DNA of 64,000 nucleotides. It comes from JAJEAO01 sp963667635 (GTDB lineage Bacteria; Acidobacteriota; Vicinamibacteria; Marinacidobacterales; Marinacidobacteraceae). Within the stretch, counting starts at the first letter, position 1. Every line of letters starts with the position of its first letter. Below, one piece after another: positions 25,080 to 33,019 of this stretch. Under the pieces are notes generated by a model, which was not told the origin of the DNA, did no database searches, and saw nothing but the letters and a program-made list of their open reading frames with translations. The stretch covers positions 1,364,001 through 1,428,000 of the forward strand of contig OZ246946.1 in the NCBI GenBank assembly GCA_965232015.1, written 5' to 3'. The position numbers and the translations under genes are program-made.

Positions 25080-27780
25080 ATCCCCGGCTCGCCCGCTGCG
25101 CGCCGCCCTCCCTTGCCGGCGCGCCGGACTCCAGTCCGGCAAGGCGGCCCGTCCGCTGCGCGCCGCCCTCCCTTGCCGGCGCGCCGGACTCCAGTCCGGC
25201 AAGGCGGCCCGTCCGCTGCGCGCCGCCCTCCCGTTTTTCACCGTCGCGCTGCTGCTCTCCGCGCCGGCGCTCGCGCAGCCCGGCGGCGGCGCCTACCCGG
25301 CGGCGCGCCACGGCGGGAACTACATGCACAACTTCTTCTTCCCGCCGGCGCCGAGCAGCACCCCGTGGGCGCCGGAGTGGGCCCCCGACGGCGAGAGCAT
25401 CGCGGTCGCCATGTCGGGCTCCATCTGGCGGGTGGACCCGGCGACCGGAGCGGCCGAAGAGCTGACAGCGGGCCCCGGGTACCACTCGATGCCGACCTGG
25501 TCCCCCGATGGGCGCTTCATCGTGTACACCGTGGATGACCACCACCGGAACATCGGGTTGGGGGTGCTCGACGTGGCCACCGGCGAGAGCGCGATGCTCG
25601 CGGACGACGAGCACCTGTACATGGACCCGGCGTTTTCGCCCGACGGCAACCGGCTCGCCTACGTCTCCACGAAGCCCTCCGGCTACTTCAACGTGTCCGT
25701 GCGCGAGTTCCGGGACGGCGCCTTCACCGGGGAGGAAATCGCGCTCACCCGGGACGAGAACTACGGCAAGGACCGTCTCTACTTCGGTCCGTGGGACATG
25801 CACATCGCCCCGGCCTGGATGCCTGATTCACGCGAACTCCTGCTCGTCTCCAACCACGAAGTGCCGCTCGGTTCCGGGAACGTGGTCCGGGCGCCGCTTC
25901 TCGCGCAGGGGTTCGACGAGGCGGCCACCGTGCTGGAGGAGCAGTCGCTCTACCGCACCCGGCCCGATGTCTCGATCGACGGAAAGCGGTTCATCTACTC
26001 ATCCACCGCCGGCGCCGCCGATCAGTACCAGAACCTCTACGTGCAGCCCACGAACGGCGGCTCGCCCTACAAGATGACCTTCTTCGAACACGACGCCTTC
26101 CATCCGCGCTGGTCTCCCGACGGAGAGTGGATCGCGTACATCTCGAACGAAGACGGCCTGCCGCAACTCGAACTGCTCGAGACGTACGGCGGCAAGAAGG
26201 TCCGGGTCGAGATCACGCGCCGCCGCTGGAAGCGGCCGGTCGGCGTGCTCGCGGTCCGCACCGTGGATGACGCGACCGGGGAGGAAGTCGCGGCGCGCAT
26301 CCACCTGACGGCGTCCGACGGCCGGTTCTACGCCCCGCCCGACGAGTACGCCCGCGTCGGCGGAACCGGAGACAACCTGTTCCACCAGCCCGGAAGCTTC
26401 CGCATGGAGCTTCCGGTGGGACCGGTGGAGCTGGATGCGGTCCGGGGCTTCGAGTTCGAGCCGGTGAGCACGACCGCGGAGATCGAGGAAGGCGAGGTCA
26501 CGGCCCTTACGCTGCGCCTGAAGCCGGTCACCGACATGGCGGCGCGCGGCTGGTGGAGCGGGTCCACCCACGTCCACATGAACTACGGCGGGAACCTGCA
26601 CAACACGCTGGAGAACCTGATGTTCATGTCCGACGCCGAGGACCAGGACGTGGTCCTCGAACAGGTCGCCAACAAGGACAACCGGATCCTCGATCACCAC
26701 GTGTTCGTACCCGGTGGCGGCGCCCACCCGATTTCGGAACCGGACCGGCTCCTCGTGGTCGGTCAGGAGTACCGCCCACCGTTTTACGGTCATGTCTTCT
26801 ACTTCGGCCTCGAAGAGCACCTGATCTCACCCTTCACGACCGGCTACGAGGGCACCGGGATCGAGAGCCTCTATCCCTCGAACACCGACATGTTCCGGAA
26901 AGCGAAGGCCCAGGGCGCGACGGTCGGGTACGTGCACTCGTTCGGCGGCGCGAACGATCCGCTGGTGGGTCCCGACGGCGGGCCGGGCAACCTCGGCGGA
27001 GCGAAGGGCTACATGGTGGACGCCGCCCTCGGAACGACGGACGCGGTGGAGTGGGCCAATGCGGGCCAGTCCGGGTTCTTCCCGTGGTACGCCACGCTGA
27101 GCAACGGACTCCGGGTCACGGCCGTCGGTGGAGAGGACTCGATCAGCAGCATGCAGCGCAGCAAGCTGGTGGGCTCGGTCCGCACCTACGTCCACACCGG
27201 AGACCAGGGGCTCGATCTCGACGCCTGGCTGGCAGGTCTCCGCGCCGGCCAGGCCGTCGTGAGTTGCGGGCCGCTCCTCGACTTCCGCGTGGAAGGCCGC
27301 CTCCCCGGCGAGGAGGTGCATCTCGCCGACGGCGGAGGGGAAGTCGCCTGGACGGCGCGGGTCCAGTCCATCGTTCCGCTGACCCGGGCCTGGCTCGTCT
27401 CGGGAGGCGAAGATGTCGCCGAGCTACCGCTCGATTCGGACGGCAAGACCGCCTTCGGGTCGGGAACCATCGAAGTGTCCCGGAGCGACTGGGTGCTGCT
27501 GCGGGCCGAGGGCCCGCCCGAGAACCGCGGACTCCTCGACTGCTCCTATCCGCAGGCGTTCACGAACCCGGTGTGGGTCCTCACCGGCGACGAGCCGGTG
27601 CGGAGCGCCGCCGCCGCCGAGTACTCGATCCGGTGGATTGATCGTCTGCGGGAGATGGCGGAAGCATGGGAGTACTGGCGCTCCCAGGCCGAGCAGGACC
27701 ACGTGTACGCGCAGTTCGACGAAGCCCGGGCCATCTACGAGGGGTTCCTCGCCGAAGCCCGCGCCCTCGGCCGCGAGTAG
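25069..27780 (+). CDS. Secreted beta-propeller / CehA-like metallohydrolase
   Basis: The 903-residue protein has two visible parts. About residues 90-390 carry PD40/TolB-like blades (WAPEWAPDGESIAVAM, AFSPDGNRLAYVST, FHPRWSPDGEWIAYIS). About 490-760 form a CehA/McbA-type PHP-related metallohydrolase domain, with likely metal ligands in STHVHMNYGG (H501, H503), VGQEYRPPFYGHVFYFGL and GYVHSFGG. A carboxypeptidase-regulatory-like linker sits between them. The N terminus is odd: a 20-residue unit containing CRRAGLQSGK is repeated twice before a normal hydrophobic core (PFFTVALLLSAPALAQ), because the DNA repeat has expanded the n-region of the signal peptide. ATG at 25069 overlaps the GWxTD stop. 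Substrate unknown, probably a phosphoester or amide. Confidence 0.82.
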   Translation: MTTESPARPLRAALPCRRAGLQSGKAARPLRAALPCRRAGLQSGKAARPLRAALPFFTVALLLSAPALAQPGGGAYPAARHGGNYMHNFFFPPAPSSTPWAPEWAPDGESIAVAMSGSIWRVDPATGAAEELTAGPGYHSMPTWSPDGRFIVYTVDDHHRNIGLGVLDVATGESAMLADDEHLYMDPAFSPDGNRLAYVSTKPSGYFNVSVREFRDGAFTGEEIALTRDENYGKDRLYFGPWDMHIAPAWMPDSRELLLVSNHEVPLGSGNVVRAPLLAQGFDEAATVLEEQSLYRTRPDVSIDGKRFIYSSTAGAADQYQNLYVQPTNGGSPYKMTFFEHDAFHPRWSPDGEWIAYISNEDGLPQLELLETYGGKKVRVEITRRRWKRPVGVLAVRTVDDATGEEVAARIHLTASDGRFYAPPDEYARVGGTGDNLFHQPGSFRMELPVGPVELDAVRGFEFEPVSTTAEIEEGEVTALTLRLKPVTDMAARGWWSGSTHVHMNYGGNLHNTLENLMFMSDAEDQDVVLEQVANKDNRILDHHVFVPGGGAHPISEPDRLLVVGQEYRPPFYGHVFYFGLEEHLISPFTTGYEGTGIESLYPSNTDMFRKAKAQGATVGYVHSFGGANDPLVGPDGGPGNLGGAKGYMVDAALGTTDAVEWANAGQSGFFPWYATLSNGLRVTAVGGEDSISSMQRSKLVGSVRTYVHTGDQGLDLDAWLAGLRAGQAVVSCGPLLDFRVEGRLPGEEVHLADGGGEVAWTARVQSIVPLTRAWLVSGGEDVAELPLDSDGKTAFGSGTIEVSRSDWVLLRAEGPPENRGLLDCSYPQAFTNPVWVLTGDEPVRSAAAAEYSIRWIDRLREMAEAWEYWRSQAEQDHVYAQFDEARAIYEGFLAEARALGRE
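25093..25232 (+). repeat. 60-bp tandem repeat inside a signal-peptide coding region
   Basis: Two full 60-bp units and a partial third are nearly identical. Each full unit ends in the dispersed palindrome (cores at 25123-25140 and 25183-25200). Sixty bases is 20 codons, so the frame is kept. Removing the two full units leaves an ordinary signal peptide (MTTESPARPLRAALPFFTVA and onward). Confidence 0.9.
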
Positions 27781-28026
27781 GCGCGGCCCCGCATCGCACG
27801 GGCAACAGGATCTGTCCTCCGTCGCTCGTCGGCAGCCCGGTTCCGTCCTCCGGGGCGGGTCCGGGACGCCGCTCCGCACATACAATCACCCGCCTTCCCC
27901 GCCTTCCCGTAACCGAGACGATCCCACGCTCCGGGCGCCGCACCTCCCGGGTCGGCGGGGCTCGCCGACATTGACCGTTATGCGCCGTCCCGGGGCCAGG
28001 AAACGCTGTGCGCGCGGAGGGCCAAC
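27781..28026. other. Spacer upstream of the four-gene membrane module
   Basis: This 246-base stretch has no supported gene. It is locally less GC-rich around 27875-27915 and contains TACAAT at 27881-27886, a fair -10 box, but no convincing -35 at the right distance. A GGAGG at 28016-28020 serves the next gene. The promoter of the downstream operon probably lies here. Confidence 0.4.
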
Positions 28027-29451
28027 ATGACTCCTCGGCAGAAGGTCAACAGCCGTGGGTTCTTCGATGGGGTGGACCTGGAGGGCCTGTCGAGGGAACT
28101 CGATCCACGCCGCCGAGGCAGGACGCGCGGTGAGGTCGGCCAACCGGACCTCGACGCTGCGCGGGATCCCGAGGAGACGCGAATCGTCGAAGCCATCAAG
28201 ACCCGCGTCCAGAGGGCGACCGACCAGTTCCGGGACCTGCGCGCCCAGGCGCAGCGTGACTTCGAGGAGGCGCAGCGGCAGGGTCAACACGACGCGACCG
28301 ACCTGCATGCGGCGCGGCGCGAAGGGGAGACGGCGCTCGACAGGATCCTGCTGACGCGCCAACCGTCCCTTCACGAGGTGCGGCTCGAACACACGAAACA
28401 GCGGCAGGATCTCGCGGACTTCCGCGAGGGCAACCGGCTTCAGCGCGAGCCTTCGTATCCCCCCGCCTGGACCCGGAGGCTCATGGGCGTGGGTGTCTTT
28501 CTGCTCGGCATCCTCGAGACGATCTGGAACGGCAACTTCCTGGCGGTCGGTGACGAGGGGGGCCTCTTTGGCGGCATCACCGTCGCCGCCACCGTGAGCG
28601 TGCTGAACCTTCTTCCGGCTTCGTTCTTCGTGGGGCCGTTCAGCCGCCACCTCATGCACGTCAGGATCCACTGGCGCGTCCTGGCCGCCCTGGTCGTCGT
28701 GGTTTACCTGGGCTTCATCGTGGTGCTGAACCTCGGCGTCGCCCATTACCGGGATCTCTCGGGCGCGCTGGCGACGAACATCGAGGCGCAGGTCGTGGAT
28801 CGCCTTCGGGCCGATCCGATGGGACTGGCCGATGCGCAATCCTGGCTGCTCTTCGCCCTCGGAATCCTCGCGTCCCTGATCGCATTCTTCGAGGGATGGA
28901 AGCGCGACGACCGCTACCCGGGGTACGGCGCCAGGCACCGCGCCGTCGTGAAGGCCGGGAACGACTACGAGGACGAGGTCTCCGATGTCAGCGACGAGCT
29001 CGAGAAAACGCGGTCGAAGGCCCTCGACGACATCAAGAGAGTCGTGAGCGAAGCGAAGCAGGCGCTGCCGACGCAGGTCCGGATCTCGCAGCGGATCCGG
29101 GACATGATTCGCGCCCTGGACGAGCACATGGCGGCTCTCGAAGGGGCCGGCCACCACCTGATCGGCGAGTACAGAGCAGGGAATCGCGAGGCGCGGGCGG
29201 GCGGAGGCGTGCCCGCCTGCCACCGCGTCGAGTGGACGCTGGTGGTCCCCGAGATCGACCGCAGCGTCCCGCAACCGCGAGATGAGGCCCCCCTCGACGC
29301 GGTCGGGCTGACTGACGCTTTCCGCCAGGCGACGGACCGGATCAACGACCGCTATGAGCAGATCCGCGCTCAACTCTTCGAGCCCGGATCCCGCCGCGCA
29401 CCGGAGGCGCCGGACGCCGAGTTGACTTCCACTCCGCTCCTTGGTCCGTAG
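28027..29451 (+). CDS. Polytopic membrane protein with flanking coiled coils (module gene A)
   Basis: The 474-residue protein is not one I can name. Residues 50-140 are a charged, helical, probably coiled-coil segment (IKTRVQRATDQFRDLRAQAQ and following). Four hydrophobic segments lie at about 152-170, 178-205, 217-238 and 271-289. Residues 310-375 form a second coiled coil. The C-terminal 70 residues are charged and contain another short helical stretch. A GGAGG Shine-Dalgarno at 28016-28020 is well placed. The gene heads a run of four genes with overlaps or a 4-base spacing, so the products probably act together at the inner membrane. Zorya and ExbB/TolQ systems have no equivalent first component that I recognise. 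Confidence 0.8.
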   Translation: MTPRQKVNSRGFFDGVDLEGLSRELDPRRRGRTRGEVGQPDLDAARDPEETRIVEAIKTRVQRATDQFRDLRAQAQRDFEEAQRQGQHDATDLHAARREGETALDRILLTRQPSLHEVRLEHTKQRQDLADFREGNRLQREPSYPPAWTRRLMGVGVFLLGILETIWNGNFLAVGDEGGLFGGITVAATVSVLNLLPASFFVGPFSRHLMHVRIHWRVLAALVVVVYLGFIVVLNLGVAHYRDLSGALATNIEAQVVDRLRADPMGLADAQSWLLFALGILASLIAFFEGWKRDDRYPGYGARHRAVVKAGNDYEDEVSDVSDELEKTRSKALDDIKRVVSEAKQALPTQVRISQRIRDMIRALDEHMAALEGAGHHLIGEYRAGNREARAGGGVPACHRVEWTLVVPEIDRSVPQPRDEAPLDAVGLTDAFRQATDRINDRYEQIRAQLFEPGSRRAPEAPDAELTSTPLLGP

Positions 29452-30289
29452 ACGTCGCGGGCGCCGCAGCCGGCGCAGGACCTCCTCCAGCGAGCAGTGG
29501 ACGAAGATCGCCTTCGTGGTCGGTGTCGTCGTCGTTGTCGGGGTGGTCGTGGCCTTTCTGGCGTTTCGCCCGGAGACGATCGTTCGGGATCCGGAGACCA
29601 ACTGTCCGGAGCGGGGGCCCTCGGCGCTCACGGCGATCTATCTGGACACGACAGATCGGGTGAATCCGGTGAGCCGCGAGGACATCGTCGCCCGGCTCGA
29701 GGAGACCGTGGCGGGCACCGCGGCCGACGAGATGGTGGCGGTCTTCCGCTCCGCCCCGGCGGGGGACGGGGAACAGCCCCTCGAGTCGTTGCTGACCCGA
29801 TGCAATCCCGGAGATCCGGAGACGGCGAGCGAACTCACGCAGAACCCGAGGCTGATCCGGAGACGTCTCGCCGAGGAGTTCCGGGCGCCGCTCGATCGGG
29901 TCTTCCGGGAGACGCTGGACGCCGCCCCCGCTGACGTCTCGGCGCTCATGGAGAACATCCAGGCGATTTCGGTTGCCCTCCTCTCGCGGATCCGCTATCG
30001 GGATCTCCCGAAGCGCCTCGTCGTCGTGTCGGATCTCCTCCAGCACTCCGGCAACCTGTCGCTCTACGGCGACATCCCCGCCTACTCGACATTCGGCGAC
30101 ACGCTCGGCGCCGCCGCTCTGGGCTTGGACCTGCGAGACGTCTCCGTGGAGGTCCTGCTGGTTCAGCGGCCTCAGCACGAACGCTCGGGCGGCCCCATGG
30201 ACGTGATCGAGTTCTGGACGAGCTGGGTGGAGGATCAGGGCGGATGGCTCGGTCGCGTGACCCGCATCAGTGGCCTGAACCCGGGCTGA
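29441..30289 (+). CDS. Membrane-anchored protein with VWA-like periplasmic domain (module gene B)
   Basis: The 282-residue product starts at a TTG overlapping the previous stop by 11 bases; no ATG or GTG precedes the first membrane span. A very basic N terminus (VRRRRGRRSRRR) and one transmembrane helix at 22-42 place the rest in the periplasm. There AIYLDTTDRVN (D69-D72) looks like the first strand and metal-site loop of a von Willebrand/Rossmann-like fold, and LVVVSDLLQHSG (194-198 core) looks like the fourth strand with its conserved Asp. The MIDAS is DTTD rather than the canonical DxSxS, so metal binding is uncertain. A sensor or adaptor role for the neighbouring channel-like proteins is inference. 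Confidence 0.72.
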   Translation: MVRRRRGRRSRRRTSSSEQWTKIAFVVGVVVVVGVVVAFLAFRPETIVRDPETNCPERGPSALTAIYLDTTDRVNPVSREDIVARLEETVAGTAADEMVAVFRSAPAGDGEQPLESLLTRCNPGDPETASELTQNPRLIRRRLAEEFRAPLDRVFRETLDAAPADVSALMENIQAISVALLSRIRYRDLPKRLVVVSDLLQHSGNLSLYGDIPAYSTFGDTLGAAALGLDLRDVSVEVLLVQRPQHERSGGPMDVIEFWTSWVEDQGGWLGRVTRISGLNPG

Positions 30290-30293
30290 TCCG

Positions 30294-31556
30294 ATGAGCC
30301 AACGCGGCGAGTTCTTCGTCTTCTTTGTAGGCGGGGCCGCGCTGATCGTCCTGTTGAGGACGATCACGGAGAGCACTTGGCTTGCGTCCATCACTGCCTG
30401 CTTTCTCGTGGCCCTGTATGCCGCCCGGGTCTGGGGCTGGCTCGACAACCGCCCCCGCTTCGAGTCGGCCGGCGACCACGTTTACTACCTCGGGTTCCTC
30501 TACACGCTCGTTTCTCTGGCGGTCTCCCTGGTCCAGGTGGGTGCCGGCCTCGGTGATGACCCCGACGTCGTGGGCGGTGTTCTCGTTGGATTCGGCGTGG
30601 CGATCTCCTCCACGATCGTCGGCATGGCGCTCCGGGTCCTGCTCGGCCGGGGCGCATCGGACGACCCGGAAGAGGTCCGCGATACGACGCAATGGCAGCT
30701 CGGGGACGCCGCCCGCCGACTGCGGTCCGAACTCGACTACACGGTCACCGATTTCGCGGAGTTCAGGACCCGCATGAAGGAACAGATCGACGAGAGCGCC
30801 CGCGACGCCGCGAACGCCGTGGGGGCGACGGGCGCACAGTTCCAATCGCTCGCGGCGTCTGTGGAGGCGTTGGAGGGGAGGATCGGCGAAGCGGCGACCG
30901 CGTTGAAGGACCGCTCCGACGAGATCGCGCGAAGTGCTGCGGCGCTGGAGCGCTTCGAAGTCGCCGCCAAGGCCCTGACGAGGCGCCTCGACGAATCAGC
31001 GCTGATCACCCGCCGTCACGCCGAGGCGTTCACGGGAGGCGCGAGCGCCGTCGAGGACGCTCTGCTCAAGCAGGCAGACCGGATTCGGCGCGTGGACCTT
31101 CGCGAAGATCTCCAGCAGCACGTCTTCGCCCCGATCGAGAACGAGCTGCGGGGCGTCGTGGCCGCCGTCCGCACCGAAGTCCAGGGCCTCGGCCGGGAGT
31201 GGGCGCGGAGGCGGGTGGCCGTGGACCGGGCGGGAGCCGCTGTGGACCGCCTCGTCGCGTCGCTCAACCGGGCCGCGACAGAAGCCGGGAACATGGCGAC
31301 CGCGACGGCAGACGTGACGGCGACCGCAACCACGGTCGGCGAATCGGAAGAGCGCGTGCGGCGTCTCCGGGAAGAAGTGATCGAGGAAGCGCGCAAAGCG
31401 AGCGCCCAGGTCACGACGTTTCGCGAGGAAATCGCTCTCTGCGGGGATGCCGTCGCCGGGATGACGGAGCAGTTGAGCGCCATGGAGGCCCGGCTCTCCG
31501 CTGCGCTGCGACGGGGGCGCAGACGGCGCTCCTGGTGGCCCTGGGCCTCCCGGTGA
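30294..31556 (+). CDS. ExbB/TolQ/MotA-like membrane protein with long coiled tail (module gene C)
   Basis: The 420-residue protein has hydrophobic segments at about 7-22, 28-46, 63-83 and 92-117. The last, DVVGGVLVGFGVAISSTIVG, resembles the pore-lining helices of ExbB/TolQ/MotA proton-channel subunits. From about residue 125 to 405 it is a nearly unbroken helical, Ala/Glu/Arg-rich region with no Pro, predicted to form a long cytoplasmic coiled coil, then a basic C terminus (RRGRRRRSWWPW). A TolQ-like membrane domain with a long tail is the layout of ZorA in Zorya defence systems, but I cannot show homology and no ZorC/ZorD-like gene is present. It is coupled to gene D by a GTGA overlap. Confidence 0.72.
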   Translation: MSQRGEFFVFFVGGAALIVLLRTITESTWLASITACFLVALYAARVWGWLDNRPRFESAGDHVYYLGFLYTLVSLAVSLVQVGAGLGDDPDVVGGVLVGFGVAISSTIVGMALRVLLGRGASDDPEEVRDTTQWQLGDAARRLRSELDYTVTDFAEFRTRMKEQIDESARDAANAVGATGAQFQSLAASVEALEGRIGEAATALKDRSDEIARSAAALERFEVAAKALTRRLDESALITRRHAEAFTGGASAVEDALLKQADRIRRVDLREDLQQHVFAPIENELRGVVAAVRTEVQGLGREWARRRVAVDRAGAAVDRLVASLNRAATEAGNMATATADVTATATTVGESEERVRRLREEVIEEARKASAQVTTFREEIALCGDAVAGMTEQLSAMEARLSAALRRGRRRRSWWPWASR

Positions 31557-32926
31557 ACCTTCAATCGAACCGGACCTTCCCGCGCGGGATGGTCCTCGGG
31601 CTGACGATGGCGGAGACGGTCCTCCTCATCGTGTTCGCTCTCCTGCTCGCATTCGCCGCCGTGTTCACGTGGCAGGCGCGTGACCTCCGCGCGGCGACGG
31701 AGGAGAAAGAGCGGCTGGAGGACGCCCTCGCGGACGCGGACATCGAGCGGCCTGACATCGTCGCCATCGTCGGCTCGGATCCGAGAACGGACGGTGATCG
31801 CTGGCGAGAGCTCGTGCGCCACGTCGGGGACGAGATCGACGATGCGGAAGCCGACGTACTCCTCGTCGTCGCCCAGCTCGCGTCCGAGTGGCGCGAAGCG
31901 GAGAGCCCGGTGCGACAGCTCGCGGAGGCGCTGAACGAGGCAGGCCTCGACTCCTCGGCCGAGACGTTGAGCGAACTCACGGAAACGGCCGAGATCTCAC
32001 GGGGGCTGGATCGGAGACCGGCGGAGTTTCTCCAGGAGGTGGACCAGTTGGGGGACGCCTTGCGCGAGGCGGGTCTCGAGGCCTCCGCCCAGACCATGGA
32101 TGAGCTCGTCGAGCTGGTCGAGATGTCACAGGAGCTGGAGCGCACCCCGGCCGAACTGCTGCAGGAGACGGAAGAACCTGCGAAGGCGCGGATGGGGGAG
32201 CAGCTTTCCGACGCGCTGGAGAGCGCGGGACTGGCGGCGGACCCCGAGGTGCTGGCCGATCTGACGCGCGCCGCCGAGGCCGCCGAAGCCGCGGGCATTG
32301 CCCCGCGTGACCTCCCGGAAGTCGTGGAGCAGGCCGGCGACCTCCTCGACCAATCCCCTGAAGACCTGGCGGCGATGAGCGACCTCGCGCAGGCGCTCGA
32401 TGCGCTTCCCGGGGAGACGACCCCCGCGGAAGTGGACGAACTGACCGAACTCGTGAGCGCGCTCGCCGAGACCGGGCGCTCGCCCGACGAGATCCTCCAC
32501 GCGATCGAGCAGATCGGGCCCGGCGGAGGACGGGGGACGGAGCACCCGAGCTGTCTGAACAGCGGTGACGAGCGACCCGCCTACCTGTTTGATGTCGCGC
32601 TCTCGGACGCGGGATTCCTCCTCCAGCCGACGGCGGCCCCGCGTCACGACCCGGCGCGAAGCACCGAGCCTCCGACCCGCGTTGTGGAGCAGGTGACCAC
32701 CGGGCGATGGCTGACCGAGCCCGAGTTCGCCGAGCAGGCCACGCCCATCCGCCGGTGGAGCGACGAGAACGAGTGCGTGCTCTTCGTTCGCGTGTGGGAC
32801 GAGACGCCGGCCGCCGGGAAACAGCTCTACAAACAACGGATGCGAACCCTCGAGTGGGTCTTCTACAAGCTCGAGGTCACTTCCGGCGCTCCGCCGGCCG
32901 CCGACTCAGACGGCACGAGTGACTGA
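31553..32926 (+). CDS. MotB-like single-pass protein with helical-repeat stalk (module gene D)
   Basis: The 457-residue product begins at a GTG sharing bases with the stop of gene C. One N-terminal transmembrane helix (about 14-38) starts GLTMAETVLLIVFALLLAF; the acidic E21 sits where MotB/TolR/ExbD carry the proton-accepting Asp. Then come about 260 residues of helix, including three related 45-residue repeats (for example LNEAGLDSSAETLSELTETA and LREAGLEASAQTMDELVELV). The C-terminal 120 residues are a compact domain with paired Cys (CLNSGDERPAYLF, ENECVLFVRVWDE) and a closing helix (RMRTLEWVFYKLEV). It is not OmpA-like, so anchoring to peptidoglycan in the usual way is not supported. Confidence 0.72.
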   Translation: MNLQSNRTFPRGMVLGLTMAETVLLIVFALLLAFAAVFTWQARDLRAATEEKERLEDALADADIERPDIVAIVGSDPRTDGDRWRELVRHVGDEIDDAEADVLLVVAQLASEWREAESPVRQLAEALNEAGLDSSAETLSELTETAEISRGLDRRPAEFLQEVDQLGDALREAGLEASAQTMDELVELVEMSQELERTPAELLQETEEPAKARMGEQLSDALESAGLAADPEVLADLTRAAEAAEAAGIAPRDLPEVVEQAGDLLDQSPEDLAAMSDLAQALDALPGETTPAEVDELTELVSALAETGRSPDEILHAIEQIGPGGGRGTEHPSCLNSGDERPAYLFDVALSDAGFLLQPTAAPRHDPARSTEPPTRVVEQVTTGRWLTEPEFAEQATPIRRWSDENECVLFVRVWDETPAAGKQLYKQRMRTLEWVFYKLEVTSGAPPAADSDGTSD

Positions 32927-33019
32927 CGCGGCCGTGGGCGGCGCTCCGCCCGCCAGCAGCCGACGCGTGAGGGACCGTGAGCACCGAGGGTGGCGCGGTT
33001 CTCCCGGCCCGGTCGCCGC

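Noticed and set aside
31553..32926. Gene D as a true MotB/OmpA-family protein
   Set aside because: Only the membrane helix fits. The C-terminal domain has no OmpA peptidoglycan-binding motif, so the resemblance is architectural.
28027..32926. The four-gene module as a standard Zorya system
   Set aside because: There is no ZorC-, ZorD- or ZorE-like gene within several kilobases, and genes A and B have no counterpart in Zorya.
32957..33019. A second MITE copy upstream of the YeiH-type gene
   Set aside because: Only about 19 bases resemble the element at 50773; no inverted termini are present, so it is at most a fragment.
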